From: Brucellaceae bacterium | GTDB taxonomy: Bacteria > Pseudomonadota > Alphaproteobacteria > Rhizobiales > Rhizobiaceae | NCBI GenBank assembly: GCA_020637755.1 | Contig: JACKJW010000001.1 | Span: 62,001 to 126,000, forward strand | Direction: 5' to 3' | DNA: 64,000 nt | In this document: piece after piece, positions 15,260-24,071 of the stretch | Position numbering within the stretch: the first letter of the stretch is position 1 | Layout of the letters: each line of letters opens with the position of its first letter | Translations under genes and position numbers: made by a program | Notes under the pieces: generated by a model | What the model was told of the DNA's origin: nothing | The model's database searches: none | Seen by the model: only the letters and a program-made list of their open reading frames with translations

Positions 15260-16270
15260 ATGACGGCAACAGACAGCGGCGAAACCCGCACGGTGGACCT
15301 CCATGATCCCGAGCGGCTCTCCTCGCCCCAGGTCTTCCTGCTGTCCATGCTGGTCTTCCTGGCGATTTCGGGCTTCGTCGCGGCCATCCTCTACCGCCAG
15401 ATTTCTGCGGCCTTCGTCACCAATCCCGGCCTGAACGGCCTGATCCTCGGCGTACTGACCGTCGGCATCCTGCTGGCCTTCCTTCAGGTGATCCGCCTGT
15501 TCCGCGAGGTGCGCTGGGTCAATTCCTTCCGCGACGGCGAAGACGCCAAACCGCCCGTGCTGCTGGCGCCCATGCAGGCGCTGCTGTCGCGCTCCTCGGC
15601 CACTGCGCTCTCCACCATCTCGATGCGCTCGATTCTCGATTCCATCGCCACGCGCCTCGATGAGAGCCGCGACATCTCGCGCTACCTGATCGGCCTGCTG
15701 GTCTTCCTCGGCCTGCTCGGCACCTTCTGGGGCCTGCTCCAGACCATCGGCTCCATCGGCGACACCATCCAGTCGCTCGATCCGGGATCCGGTGATGCCA
15801 ACGATACGCTGAACGCATTGAAATCCGGCCTCGCCCGCCCGCTGGAGGGCATGGGCACGGCCTTCTCTTCCTCGCTCTTCGGCCTGGCCGGCTCTCTGGT
15901 GCTGGGCTTCCTCGACCTGCAGGCAGGCCGCGCCCAGAACCGCTTCTACATCGAGCTGGAAAACTGGCTGTCGAGCGTCACCGATGTCGGATCGGATGTT
16001 GCACCGGCGGCCGCGCGCCCCGGCTCGTCGGATGAAATCCGCGCCATGGCCGAAAGCCTGCGTACGCTTCAGGAATCCGGCGGCTCATCGCAGCGCGTCA
16101 CCGCCGCCATGGCGACCCTGGCGGAAGGCGTCGCCGGACTTGTCAAATCCATGCGCGCCGAGCAGCAGATGATGCGTGATTGGGTGGAGGCGCAGGCCGC
16201 CGAGCAGAAAGCCATGCATGCCACCATGGAGCGCGTGGCCCGCGCGCTCGAAAAGGACAGGGCCGAATAA
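15260..16270 (+). CDS. MotA/TolQ/ExbB-family inner-membrane proton-channel protein
   Basis: 336 residues. Two N-terminal membrane segments (about 27-47 and 56-78) and two more (about 145-165 and 200-222) containing the family signature LIGLLVFLGLLGTFWGLLQT and FSSSLFGLAGSLVLGF. A cytoplasmic C-terminal tail (about 250-336) is helical and polar. The next gene starts directly after the TAA stop and encodes an OmpA-domain partner, so the two probably form an ion-driven complex like MotAB or TolQR. No flagellar genes are near; its physiological role is unknown. Confidence 0.85.
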   Translation: MTATDSGETRTVDLHDPERLSSPQVFLLSMLVFLAISGFVAAILYRQISAAFVTNPGLNGLILGVLTVGILLAFLQVIRLFREVRWVNSFRDGEDAKPPVLLAPMQALLSRSSATALSTISMRSILDSIATRLDESRDISRYLIGLLVFLGLLGTFWGLLQTIGSIGDTIQSLDPGSGDANDTLNALKSGLARPLEGMGTAFSSSLFGLAGSLVLGFLDLQAGRAQNRFYIELENWLSSVTDVGSDVAPAAARPGSSDEIRAMAESLRTLQESGGSSQRVTAAMATLAEGVAGLVKSMRAEQQMMRDWVEAQAAEQKAMHATMERVARALEKDRAE

Positions 16271-17302
16271 ATGGCGCTGGCGCGCAATCGCCGCCGCGAC
16301 CGCGGCATCGACTACTGGCCGGGCTTCGTCGATGCCCTGTCCACCCTGCTGCTCGCCATCATGTTCCTGCTGTCGGTCTTCGTGCTGGCGCAGTTCCTGC
16401 TCTCCCAGGAAATCTCCGGCAAGGACCAGGTGCTGAACCGCCTCAATTCCCAGATCAACGAACTGACGCGCCTGCTCTCGCTGGAACAGTCCAACGGGCA
16501 GGACCTCGCCGACCAGCTGGCGAACCTGCAAGCCTCGCTGGATGCGGCAACCAGCGAGAAGAGCCGGCTGGAGCAGTTGCTGGCTTCCGGCAACACGGCC
16601 ACCGGTGCCTCAGACCGCAAGATCGGCGAGCTTTCCGGTGCACTCGACGCGGAGAAGGCGATCAGCCAGCGCGCGCTCAGCCAGGTGGAAATCCTCAACC
16701 AGCAGATCGCGGCGCTCCGCAAGCAGATTGCGGCGCTGGAAGATGCCCTCGACGTGTCGGAAGCCCGCGACCGCGAGAGCAACGCCAAGATTGCCGATCT
16801 CGGCAAGCGTCTCAACGTGGCCCTGGCCCAGCGCGTGCAGGAGCTGAACCGCTACCGCTCCGATTTCTTTGGCCGCCTGCGCGAAATCCTCTCCGACCGC
16901 GAGAACATCCGCATTGTCGGTGACCGTTTTGTGTTCCAGTCGGAGGTGTTGTTTGCGTCGGGCGGCGATCAGATCAACGAGGCCGGCAAGACGGAGATGA
17001 AGAAGCTTGCCGACGCCATTCTCGAACTCGCCCGCGAGATCCCGCCGGAGATCAACTGGGTGCTGCGCGTCGATGGCCACACCGACAACGTGCCGCTGTC
17101 AGGCACCGGGCGCTTTGCCGACAACTGGGAGCTTTCCTCCCAGCGCGCCATTTCGGTGGTGAAATACCTGATTAGCCAGGGTGTCCCGGCAGAGCGCCTT
17201 GTCGCTGCCGGCTTCGGCGAGTTCCAGCCGCTGGAAGCGGGCGACACCGACGAAGCCCGCGCCCGCAACCGCCGCATCGAACTGAAGCTCACCGAGCGCT
17301 GA
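16271..17302 (+). CDS. MotB-like peptidoglycan-binding OmpA-domain protein
   Basis: 343 residues. A basic start is followed by one membrane helix (DALSTLLLAIMFLLSVFVLA, about 19-38), a long coiled coil (about 50-180) and a C-terminal OmpA domain (about 215-343) with the peptidoglycan-binding signature VLRVDGHTDNVPLSGTGRFA and ELSSQRAISVVKYL. It is the stator-like partner of the preceding MotA/ExbB-type gene: membrane anchor, coiled-coil spacer and cell-wall clamp. Its last 14 bases overlap the convergent hydroquinone reductase gene. Confidence 0.88.
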   Translation: MALARNRRRDRGIDYWPGFVDALSTLLLAIMFLLSVFVLAQFLLSQEISGKDQVLNRLNSQINELTRLLSLEQSNGQDLADQLANLQASLDAATSEKSRLEQLLASGNTATGASDRKIGELSGALDAEKAISQRALSQVEILNQQIAALRKQIAALEDALDVSEARDRESNAKIADLGKRLNVALAQRVQELNRYRSDFFGRLREILSDRENIRIVGDRFVFQSEVLFASGGDQINEAGKTEMKKLADAILELAREIPPEINWVLRVDGHTDNVPLSGTGRFADNWELSSQRAISVVKYLISQGVPAERLVAAGFGEFQPLEAGDTDEARARNRRIELKLTER

Positions 17303-18266
17303 GGGGCACGCCCGCCGCTTCCAGAAGGGCGGCCACATGTGCCGGGCCGGTGGGCCTGATCCGCGTGGGGTTGAGCGCCTTGATGGAATAGTAGCCCCGC
17401 GTGATGTGGTCCATGTTCACGGTTTCCGCAACGCCGGGGAGCGCAAGGAAGCGTTCCATGTAGGCCGAAAGCCGCGGATAATCCTTGATCTGCCTGCGGT
17501 TGGTCTTGAACAGCCCGTGATAGGCGGCATCAAAGCGGATCAGCGTCACGAAGGTGCGGATATCGGCTTCCGTCAGCCGGTCGCCGAACAGGTAGTCGCC
17601 AGTGAGCCGGGCTTCCAGCATGTCCAGCGTGGCGAATACGCCCTCCACGGCCTCGTCGTGGGCTTCCTGCGAAACGGCAAAGCCCGCCTTGTAGACGCCA
17701 TTGTTCAACTGGTCATAGACTTGGGCATTCAGTGCATCGATCTCGCCTCCGATGTCCGCGGGATACAGGCGGATGTCCGAGGGAACCAGATGCTCGAAGG
17801 CCGTGTCGAACATGCGCACGATGTCCGCACTCTCATTGTTCACCATCACACCGCGCTTCATGTCCCACAGCACCGGCACGGTCGCACGGCCCGTGAAGTG
17901 CGGGTCCGCACGGGTGTAGATCTCGTGCAGGTAGCGCGAGCCGAAAAGTGGATCCTCGTCGGCGCCGCCGCCGAACTCCCATCCCTGGTCATTCAGAACG
18001 GGGTTCAGCACCGTGACAGGGATGATCTCCTCCAGCCCTTTCAGCTTGCGCGCGATCAGTGTGCGCGAAGCCCACGGGCAGATCAGCGCGACATAGAGCC
18101 GGTAGCGCCCGGCTTCCGCTTCAAAGCCGCCCTCGCCGGCCGGCCCGGCACTGCCATCGCGCGTGATCCAGTTGCGAAAGCTGGAGACCTGGCGCACGAA
18201 ACGGCCCTTTTCGTCGGCCTTCTGCACCGGCTGCCAGTTTTCCTGCCACTTGCCATCGACGAGCAT
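17289..18266 (-). CDS. yqjG: Glutathionyl-hydroquinone reductase (Xi-class GST, YqjG/ECM4)
   Basis: 325 residues, typical length. The Xi-class active site Cys63 is in YVALICPWASRTLIA; the conserved NNESADIVRMFD and NNGVYKAGFAVSQEAHDEAV segments follow. These enzymes reduce glutathionyl-hydroquinones to hydroquinones using glutathione. The gene is 11 bp downstream of an extradiol dioxygenase gene on the same strand and probably cotranscribed with it, pointing to quinone or catechol handling. Confidence 0.93.
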   Translation of the reverse strand: MLVDGKWQENWQPVQKADEKGRFVRQVSSFRNWITRDGSAGPAGEGGFEAEAGRYRLYVALICPWASRTLIARKLKGLEEIIPVTVLNPVLNDQGWEFGGGADEDPLFGSRYLHEIYTRADPHFTGRATVPVLWDMKRGVMVNNESADIVRMFDTAFEHLVPSDIRLYPADIGGEIDALNAQVYDQLNNGVYKAGFAVSQEAHDEAVEGVFATLDMLEARLTGDYLFGDRLTEADIRTFVTLIRFDAAYHGLFKTNRRQIKDYPRLSAYMERFLALPGVAETVNMDHITRGYYSIKALNPTRIRPTGPAHVAALLEAAGVPLSAR

Positions 18267-18277
18267 GATGCGATCTC

Positions 18278-19102
18278 CTATCGGGCGTGGAAGATGAAGG
18301 ACCGCATCGAGACCGATCCAAGGTCGATGGAATCGGTCATGAAGGTCAGGTCGTCACCATCGTCGGATGCACCCGCAATGGTCAGCGCCGGCAGGTAATG
18401 ATCGGCACTGGGGTGCGCAGCCTCCAGCAACGGCCCGAGGGCAACCCGGTTTGCCAGTGCCTTGAAATCACGGCTCGTCAGCTTCTGGGCAAACAGCGTG
18501 TCGAAGTCGACGGCGAAGTCATGGACCTTGCCGTCGAAACGCAGCGCGCCGAGATTGTGCACCACATTGCCGGAGCCGAGGATGAGGACGCCGCGATCGC
18601 GCAATTGCGACAGGGTGCGGCCGATCTCGAGCTGGTAGTCGAGGCCGCGTGACATGTCGATCGACACCTGGAACACCGGCACATCGGCTTCCGGGTACAG
18701 AAATTTCAGCACCGTCCAGGCGCCGTGGTCCAGTCCCCAGGTCTCGTCTGCCTCGCCATGATGGCTGGCAAGCAGGCTGACCACCTGCCGCGCCAGTTCG
18801 GGATTGCCCTTGGCCGGATAGGTCATGCTGTAGAGCGCCTGCGGGAAGCCGTAGAAGTCGTGGATGGTGCGCGGCATGGCCGAGACATCCACCAGTGTTG
18901 TGCCCTGCGACATCCAGTGCGCCGAAACGACCAGGATGGCCTGCGGGCGCGGCAGCGTCCGGCCAAGCTCGCTCCAGGCGCGGCTGAAGGAGGTGTCCTC
19001 GATGGCGTTCATCGGGCTGCCGTGGCCAAGGAAGACGAGCGGCATGCGTGCGCTGGGCTTCAGACGGTCGCGCAGGGAAGTGAGTGTCTGACTGTTGGAC
19101 AT
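18278..19102 (-). CDS. ygiD: Class III extradiol ring-cleavage dioxygenase (YgiD-like)
   Basis: 274 residues. Metal-binding residues are visible in VFLGHGSPMNAIE, VVSAHWMSQG and GLDHGAWTVLKFLYPEADVP; ILGSGNVVHNLGAL and AHPSADHYLP complete the family pattern. Bacterial members cleave DOPA or other catechols in a zinc- or iron-dependent way. Length and motifs are normal. It sits upstream of yqjG in a likely operon, with the NADP-binding protein gene 59 bp further upstream. Confidence 0.88.
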   Translation of the reverse strand: MSNSQTLTSLRDRLKPSARMPLVFLGHGSPMNAIEDTSFSRAWSELGRTLPRPQAILVVSAHWMSQGTTLVDVSAMPRTIHDFYGFPQALYSMTYPAKGNPELARQVVSLLASHHGEADETWGLDHGAWTVLKFLYPEADVPVFQVSIDMSRGLDYQLEIGRTLSQLRDRGVLILGSGNVVHNLGALRFDGKVHDFAVDFDTLFAQKLTSRDFKALANRVALGPLLEAAHPSADHYLPALTIAGASDDGDDLTFMTDSIDLGSVSMRSFIFHAR

Positions 19103-19161
19103 GGAAGGTCACCTCAGGTTCAAAATGGCGGAGGCCGCCCAACGGCGGCCTCCCGTTGCGA

Positions 19162-19740
19162 TCATTCGGCGGACAGCCACTGGGGGGCAATGTTTACACC
19201 TCGTCCCAGCACGTAGCCAAACTGGATGTTCATGAAGCCGAGCGGCTCTAGATAACGGGCATTCTTCAGCGGCCCCGCATCAACCGGAACCAGGCCGATA
19301 TCCGTGGCAAGCTGCTTCACGATTTCGCGTGCAGCCTCGTCATCCGATGCAACGAAGGTCTGCAACGGCTGGCCAGCCACTTTCAGGCCCGAAGCGTAGT
19401 GCTGCGCGAAGATCGTGTTGAAGGCCTTGACCACCTTGGAGCCCGGCAGGAGCGAGGCGATCTCCTCTGCCGCAGAGCTGGTGTGACCGACCTGAAGGCC
19501 GGAGAAATCTGCATTGACCGGGTTGGAGACGTCGATGACCACCTTGCCGGAGAAGTCAGCCTGTCCGGCCAGCTCCGCAGCCGCCCCGTAGGGCGTGGCG
19601 AGAATGACCGTTTCTGCGCCTGCCACGGCGCTGGCGATGTCGTCGTTGCGATCCAGTGCGGAGACTTCGTGGCCGGCCTGGGCGAGGACCGAGGCAAGAC
19701 CCGAACCGATGTTTCCGTTTCCGATGATGGTGATTTTCAT
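19162..19740 (-). CDS. NADPH-dependent F420-reductase-like dinucleotide-binding protein
   Basis: 192 residues. The Rossmann motif is at the N-terminus (MKITIIGNGNIGSGLASVLA), followed by ETVILATPYGA, VIDVSNPVNADF and VVKAFNTIFAQHY, the pattern of the NpdG/F420-NADP oxidoreductase family. Coenzyme F420 is not expected in this order, so the native substrate is probably another quinone- or flavin-type cofactor. It is first in a minus-strand group with ygiD and yqjG and is divergent from a LysR gene, the usual arrangement for a regulated set. Confidence 0.8.
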   Translation of the reverse strand: MKITIIGNGNIGSGLASVLAQAGHEVSALDRNDDIASAVAGAETVILATPYGAAAELAGQADFSGKVVIDVSNPVNADFSGLQVGHTSSAAEEIASLLPGSKVVKAFNTIFAQHYASGLKVAGQPLQTFVASDDEAAREIVKQLATDIGLVPVDAGPLKNARYLEPLGFMNIQFGYVLGRGVNIAPQWLSAE

Positions 19741-19867
19741 GATGCAATCCTTTCTGCCGCTCGTTTGGCGGGCTCTTGAACTGGCACCAATCTAGGCCTT
19801 GTCATTATCTTCAAAAATGGCAAACTTGTTGAGAGACTAAGTATGTTTTGTTCCAAATGGAATTGGC

Positions 19868-20764
19868 ATGGACATCGTTGACGAATTGCGCGCCTTCGTG
19901 GCCACCGCCCAGACAGGTTCCTTCACCGCCGCGGCTGGGCATCTGGGAATATCGAACCGGCTGACCTCGAAATATGTTGCCGAACTGGAGGCCCGGCTCG
20001 GTACGCGCCTGTTCCAGCGCACCACCAGGAAGGTCGGCCTGACACCGGCAGGCGAAGATCTTCTGGCCCGCGCGCCGGCCCTGCTGGATGATCTGGACGA
20101 AGTGCTCGCCGGTGTCGCCGAAGGATCACGCAGCCTGTCTGGCATGGTGCGGGTTTCGGCACCCGTCACCTTCGGCGAGGTCTATGTGGGCGCAATGCTG
20201 GGCCGTTTCGCGCAGGCAAATCCGGGACTGGTCATCGACCTGCGCCTCGACGACAGTTTCGCTGACCTTGCCAGCGAAGGCATCGACATTGCTTTCCGCC
20301 TTGGACGGTCCGACATGCTGTCGCTCAAGGCGCGCAAGCTGGGCGAAATCCGCTCGCTCGCTGTGGCCAGTCCGGCCTATCTCGCGCGGCACGGCACACC
20401 GCTGGCACCGGACGACTTGAAGGATCACGCCTGCATTCTGGATACGAACCGCCGCATGCAGCGCCGCTGGACGTTCACGAAGGATGGCATGGAACATGTG
20501 GCCAATGTTCAGGGACGCTTCCAGGTCAACTCGGCGCGCGCTGCCGCCGAACTCGCAGCATCCGGCCTCGGCATCGCCTATGCACCCCGCTTCGCCCTGT
20601 GCGAAGGGCTCGAAGCAGGCAGGCTCGCAGCGATTCTGGCGGACTATACCGGAGAAAGCAGCCCCGTCAGCGCCGTCTATCTGGAAGGGCGCGCGCTTCC
20701 CCGCAAGGTCCGGGCCCTCATCGACTTTTCCGTAGATGACATCCGCAAGGCGGACATCCTCTGA
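19868..20764 (+). CDS. LysR-family transcription regulator
   Basis: 298 residues. N-terminal winged helix (about 1-60; ATAQTGSFTAAAGHLGISNR, RLGTRLFQRTTRKVGLT) and a C-terminal periplasmic-binding-like effector domain (about 88-295). It is divergent from the NADP-binding/ygiD/yqjG group with 127 AT-rich base pairs between, so it is the probable regulator of that group, responding to a quinone or catechol-like compound by inference from context. Confidence 0.92.
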   Translation: MDIVDELRAFVATAQTGSFTAAAGHLGISNRLTSKYVAELEARLGTRLFQRTTRKVGLTPAGEDLLARAPALLDDLDEVLAGVAEGSRSLSGMVRVSAPVTFGEVYVGAMLGRFAQANPGLVIDLRLDDSFADLASEGIDIAFRLGRSDMLSLKARKLGEIRSLAVASPAYLARHGTPLAPDDLKDHACILDTNRRMQRRWTFTKDGMEHVANVQGRFQVNSARAAAELAASGLGIAYAPRFALCEGLEAGRLAAILADYTGESSPVSAVYLEGRALPRKVRALIDFSVDDIRKADIL

Positions 20765-20782
20765 TTAAGAACATTTTATGGA

Positions 20783-20802
20783 TTGTATTTGTCGAAATAC
20801 AA
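20783..20802. promoter_or_regulatory. Perfect 8-bp inverted repeat upstream of the SnoaL-like gene
   Basis: TTGTATTT-GTCG-AAATACAA, in an AT-rich spacer 19 bp past the LysR stop and 78 bp before the next ATG. No T run follows on either strand, so an operator fits better than a terminator. The regulator is not identified. Confidence 0.45.
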
Positions 20803-20880
20803 CATTTTCAACCGAATAATCCGGCCGTATCCCTTGTTCAACGCATCACCCGATGCGCCACGACAACAGGAGATACATCC

Positions 20881-21441
20881 ATGAAACGCTTTGCCCTTCT
20901 CTCCGCCGCAGCCATCACGCTCGCTTCCGTCACCGCGGCACCCGCTCAGGACAATGCTGCCGCCACCGCTGCCCTTGCCGAGCTGGCCGCGCGCCAGGCC
21001 GACGATGCGCGTATCGAGAAGAACCTGACAACTTTCGACACGCTCGATTTCGAGGTCTTCACCGGCCAGAAGTGGGACCGCCTGCATGAAAGCCATGCCA
21101 AGGATATCGTCGTGCACTGGCCGGACGGCCGCACCACCAAGGGCATCGACGTTCATATCGAGGAATTGAAGGCCTTCTTCACGTTCGCGCCTGACACACG
21201 CATCGAGACCCATCCGATCCGCATCGGACAGGGTGAGTGGACGGGTGTCGTCGGCGTGATCGAGGGCACCTTCTCCAAGCCGATGCCGATCGGCAATGGC
21301 AAGGTCATCGAGCCGACCAACAAGGCCTACAAGCTGACCATGGCGACGGTCGGCCACTGGACCAAGGACGGTGTGATGGACGAGGAATACCTCTTCTGGG
21401 ACAATCAGGCCTTCTACAAGCAGATCGGACTGGCCAACTGA
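20881..21441 (+). CDS. Exported SnoaL/NTF2-like protein
   Basis: 186 residues with a signal peptide (MKRFALLSAAAITLASVTAA, cleavage near APAQ). The remainder has the NTF2/SnoaL cone-fold pattern of about 130 residues: WDRLHESHAKDIVVHWPDGR, then VIEGTFSKPMPIGNGKVIEP and HWTKDGVMDEEYLFWDNQAF. The family covers polyketide cyclases, isomerases and binding proteins; no catalytic assignment is possible. It has its own spacer with an inverted repeat, and a strong hairpin follows the gene. Confidence 0.8.
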   Translation: MKRFALLSAAAITLASVTAAPAQDNAAATAALAELAARQADDARIEKNLTTFDTLDFEVFTGQKWDRLHESHAKDIVVHWPDGRTTKGIDVHIEELKAFFTFAPDTRIETHPIRIGQGEWTGVVGVIEGTFSKPMPIGNGKVIEPTNKAYKLTMATVGHWTKDGVMDEEYLFWDNQAFYKQIGLAN

Positions 21442-21465
21442 TCTCGTCCGGTCATCAAGACGCGG

Positions 21466-21496
21466 CGCCGTTCCGGAATTTCCGGAGCGGCGTTTC
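21466..21496. terminator. Hairpin between convergent SnoaL-like and GlxA-type genes
   Basis: CGCCG-T-TCCGGA, loop ATT, TCCGGA-G-CGGCG gives a near-perfect 12-bp stem, followed on the plus strand by TTTC. The T run is short, so efficiency is uncertain, but its place between two stop codons suits a shared terminator. Confidence 0.55.
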
Positions 21497-21522
21497 GCTT
21501 GGCAGCGGAAGCCGCAAGCCCG

Positions 21523-22458
21523 TCAGCGCACCGCGAAACGCTTGCGATAGTCCCCGGCACTGACGCCGGAAATGGCCTTGAACAGGCGGCTGAAGGCAGA
21601 TGGATCCTCGTAACCGACGGCCCAGCAGATCTCGTTGACCGGCATGGCGCTACGTTCCAGCAGCCCGCGCGCCTTTTCAACGCGCAATTCCTGCACATAG
21701 GTGCTCAGGGCCAGTCCGGTCGCAGCAGAAAAACGGCGTTGCAGGGTGCGCTCCGCCAGCCCGGCCTTGCGCGCAAGCGCCGCCACGCCGAGATCCCCGG
21801 CAACATGGGCCTCCATCCATCCCTGCAGGGCACGGATCGCCTGGTCGCCATGATCGAGCCGGGGGCGAAAGCTGCGATAGTTGCGCTGCTCGCGCCCCTG
21901 CGGGTCGATCAGCATGTGGCGGCAGACTTGCGACACGACAGCGGGGCCGAGCCAGCGCCGCACCAGGTGGAGGCCAAGATCGATCCAGGCCATGACGCCA
22001 CCGGCCGTCACGATGTCATGATCATCGACGAGAATGTGCTCGGCATGAAGTTGGGCAAGCGGGAAGGCATCCCGGAATTCCTCCTCCAGCGCCCAGTGCG
22101 TGGTGACGGGCCTGTGGTCCAGAACACCCGCATGGCCGAGCCAGAAGGCTCCCGCGCAGGCCGAGCAGATGATCGCGCCTCCCGCCATTTGTTGCCTGAT
22201 GAAGCCGTGCAAACGCCTGTCATCCGCGCCGCGCCTGCCCGTCAGGTTCGGCGGAATGACGAGCGCGTCGAACCCTTCGTCCGCGGGCAGTCCATCAGGG
22301 AGCAGGACGCTGGACTCCATGGGCGTGGCTCCCTGCCCGTAGCGGTTCGCCACTGCCAGCATGTCGGCCATGCCCAGCACCGCAGACATCTGCACCCCGT
22401 CATAGGCAACGAGGCCGACGCGAACCGGATTTGGCGTATCTCGCATATTATTTGTCAT
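21523..22458 (-). CDS. GlxA-type AraC-family regulator with DJ-1/PfpI domain
   Basis: 311 residues from the ATG at 22458 (MTNNMRDTPNPVRVGLVAYD); ATGs at 22479 and 22446 are also possible. Residues ~15-180 form a DJ-1/PfpI class I glutamine-amidotransferase-like domain with the elbow Cys in AIICSACAGAFWLGHAGVL; residues ~215-311 contain two AraC HTHs (LGVAALARKAGLAERTLQRR, INEICWAVGYEDPSAFSRLF). Such proteins sense metabolites and often control amine or redox pathways. It is divergent from the isochorismatase-family gene 61 bp away, its most likely target. Confidence 0.9.
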   Translation of the reverse strand: MTNNMRDTPNPVRVGLVAYDGVQMSAVLGMADMLAVANRYGQGATPMESSVLLPDGLPADEGFDALVIPPNLTGRRGADDRRLHGFIRQQMAGGAIICSACAGAFWLGHAGVLDHRPVTTHWALEEEFRDAFPLAQLHAEHILVDDHDIVTAGGVMAWIDLGLHLVRRWLGPAVVSQVCRHMLIDPQGREQRNYRSFRPRLDHGDQAIRALQGWMEAHVAGDLGVAALARKAGLAERTLQRRFSAATGLALSTYVQELRVEKARGLLERSAMPVNEICWAVGYEDPSAFSRLFKAISGVSAGDYRKRFAVR

Positions 22459-22519
22459 CTGCGCCAATCGTAGCCACATCTCTTGACCGCGTAAACAGGG
22501 GGCATCGGAGGATCAAACC

Positions 22520-23068
22520 ATGACCAAGACCGCCCTTTTGCTCGTAGACATCCAGAATGATTATTTCGCCGGAGGCCTGATGGCGCTTCCCGGCATGGAA
22601 GCGGCAGCGGCAAATGCCGCGATGCTTCTGGAACGGGCGCGCACGCGCGGTGAAGCCGTGTTCCATGTCCGCCATATCGCGCCAGCGGACGCGCCGTTCT
22701 TCCGTGCCGGCACGAAGGGAAGCGAAATCCATCCGTCCGTTGCCCCTGTTGCCGAAGAACGGATCATCGAAAAAGGCCGCCCCAACAGCTTTGTCGGCAC
22801 CGGACTTGAAGACCAGTTACGCGGGCTGGCGATCGGACATCTCGTCATCTGCGGCGCCATGAGCCAGATGTGCATCGACGCCACCACGCGGGCCGCCGTC
22901 GATCTCGGCTTCCGCGTGACATTGGTGGCCGATGCCTGTGCAGCCGCCAGCGTCACCTTTGCCGGTCAGGCCGTCCCGGCAAATCACGTTCATGCATCCA
23001 TCATGGCCCCGCTCGCAGCACGCTATGCCAAGGTCGTCACCACGGCCGGGATGATGGCGGACGCCTGA
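22520..23068 (+). CDS. Isochorismatase-family cysteine hydrolase
   Basis: 182 residues. The catalytic triad is readable: Asp10 (LLLVDIQNDYF), Lys85 (IIEKGRPNSF) and Cys118 (ICGAMSQMCIDATTRAA), with the preceding cis-peptide segment. Members hydrolyse amides such as nicotinamide, N-carbamoyl compounds or ureas, or isochorismate; the substrate is not clear. Divergent GlxA-type and isochorismatase-family genes are a recurring pair, which supports regulation of this gene by its neighbour. Confidence 0.9.
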   Translation: MTKTALLLVDIQNDYFAGGLMALPGMEAAAANAAMLLERARTRGEAVFHVRHIAPADAPFFRAGTKGSEIHPSVAPVAEERIIEKGRPNSFVGTGLEDQLRGLAIGHLVICGAMSQMCIDATTRAAVDLGFRVTLVADACAAASVTFAGQAVPANHVHASIMAPLAARYAKVVTTAGMMADA

Positions 23069-23153
23069 GCATCGTCGTGCGGCTCGCGGCAGCACGGTAA
23101 CGGGCAAGTCTGGATGTGACATCGGCTTTCATTGCTGTTGCCTGGAGGCGGGC

Positions 23154-24071
23154 TCAGCCCCCGGTGACCAGACGATCGAGCTTGCCGAGCGTCTGGTGGC
23201 CGAGCTCGATTGCGCCAAAGCCCCTGGCATCCATGAACTCGGCAGCGGAACTGAATACCATGCAGAGCCGCACGCGCGTTCCGCCATCCACATCGCCGAA
23301 TGAAGCCCAGGCATCGGCATGTTTCGGACCGTTCTCACCCCATAGCAGGCTATAACTGAACCATTCCTGCGGGATGACATCGTGGTAAAGATGGTGATTG
23401 GGGAACACCGTCCCGTCCGGGGCGATCATGTCGAACACCCATTCACCCCCGGAACGAAGATCCATGCGGCTTGTCCTGCAGGAAAAGCCGTCCGGCCCCC
23501 ACCATCGCGGCAGGGTCTCCGGGTTCATCCACGCATTCCAGACAGCAGCGCGCGGCGCCATGATGACACGCTCCAGCACCATGGTCCGTTCGGCGGCGGC
23601 AGACAGATTGTCCAGCGTCGCGCCGAAACCTTCCCGGTAGCCCGCTTCCAGATTTGCCTCCAGCGAGGAAAGCTGCACGGTCACATGCAGGCGGCTGGTC
23701 TCACCGGAGCCCGAGATTGTGGCAGTTACCAACGCTGCGGACCGGTTGACGCCACCTTGCGAAACCACCTCGTAGTTCACCGTGCGCGAGCCATGCACCA
23801 GATCCAGCCAGCCGGCCTCGCAACGCATGTCGGCGCTGCCGTCAACCCTGCATGACGAGATTTGGCGGCCGCCAACCCGCGTCTGGGCTTCCAGGAATTC
23901 CACACGCACGTCCCGTGCAGGCGATGCCCAGATCGCGCGCGCCGCCGGTGCCGTCCACAGTTCCCACAACGTACCTGATGGCGCATCCACCACACGCTCA
24001 AAATGCAGCGTCGCGAACGGGCCATCTTGCCCGTTGGCCTGCCCGTCCGGATTTCGCATGGAGTCACTCAT
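23154..24071 (-). CDS. Tandem SRPBCC (AHSA1-like) domain protein
   Basis: 305 residues made of two AHSA1/START-like domains in one chain: about 20-155 (HFERVVDAPSGTLWELWTAP) and about 163-300 (LERVIMAPRAAVWNAWMNPE, then PRWWGPDGFSCRT). Each would form a hydrophobic cavity. Single-domain AHSA1 proteins are commonly paired with an ArsR-type regulator, as here: the two genes overlap by eight bases. Duplication-fusion in one chain is less common. Ligand unknown. Confidence 0.85.
   Translation of the reverse strand: MSDSMRNPDGQANGQDGPFATLHFERVVDAPSGTLWELWTAPAARAIWASPARDVRVEFLEAQTRVGGRQISSCRVDGSADMRCEAGWLDLVHGSRTVNYEVVSQGGVNRSAALVTATISGSGETSRLHVTVQLSSLEANLEAGYREGFGATLDNLSAAAERTMVLERVIMAPRAAVWNAWMNPETLPRWWGPDGFSCRTSRMDLRSGGEWVFDMIAPDGTVFPNHHLYHDVIPQEWFSYSLLWGENGPKHADAWASFGDVDGGTRVRLCMVFSSAAEFMDARGFGAIELGHQTLGKLDRLVTGG

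Noticed and set aside
15260..17302. A Zorya-type defence system (ZorA/ZorB-like MotA and MotB proteins)
   Set aside because: No ZorC, ZorD or ZorE-like gene follows; the neighbours are suhB upstream and a convergent housekeeping reductase downstream. The pair looks like a chromosomal motor complex.
16271..18266. The 14-bp overlap of two convergent genes as a frameshift or misassembly
   Set aside because: Both proteins reach family-typical C-termini, so the overlap is ordinary compaction.
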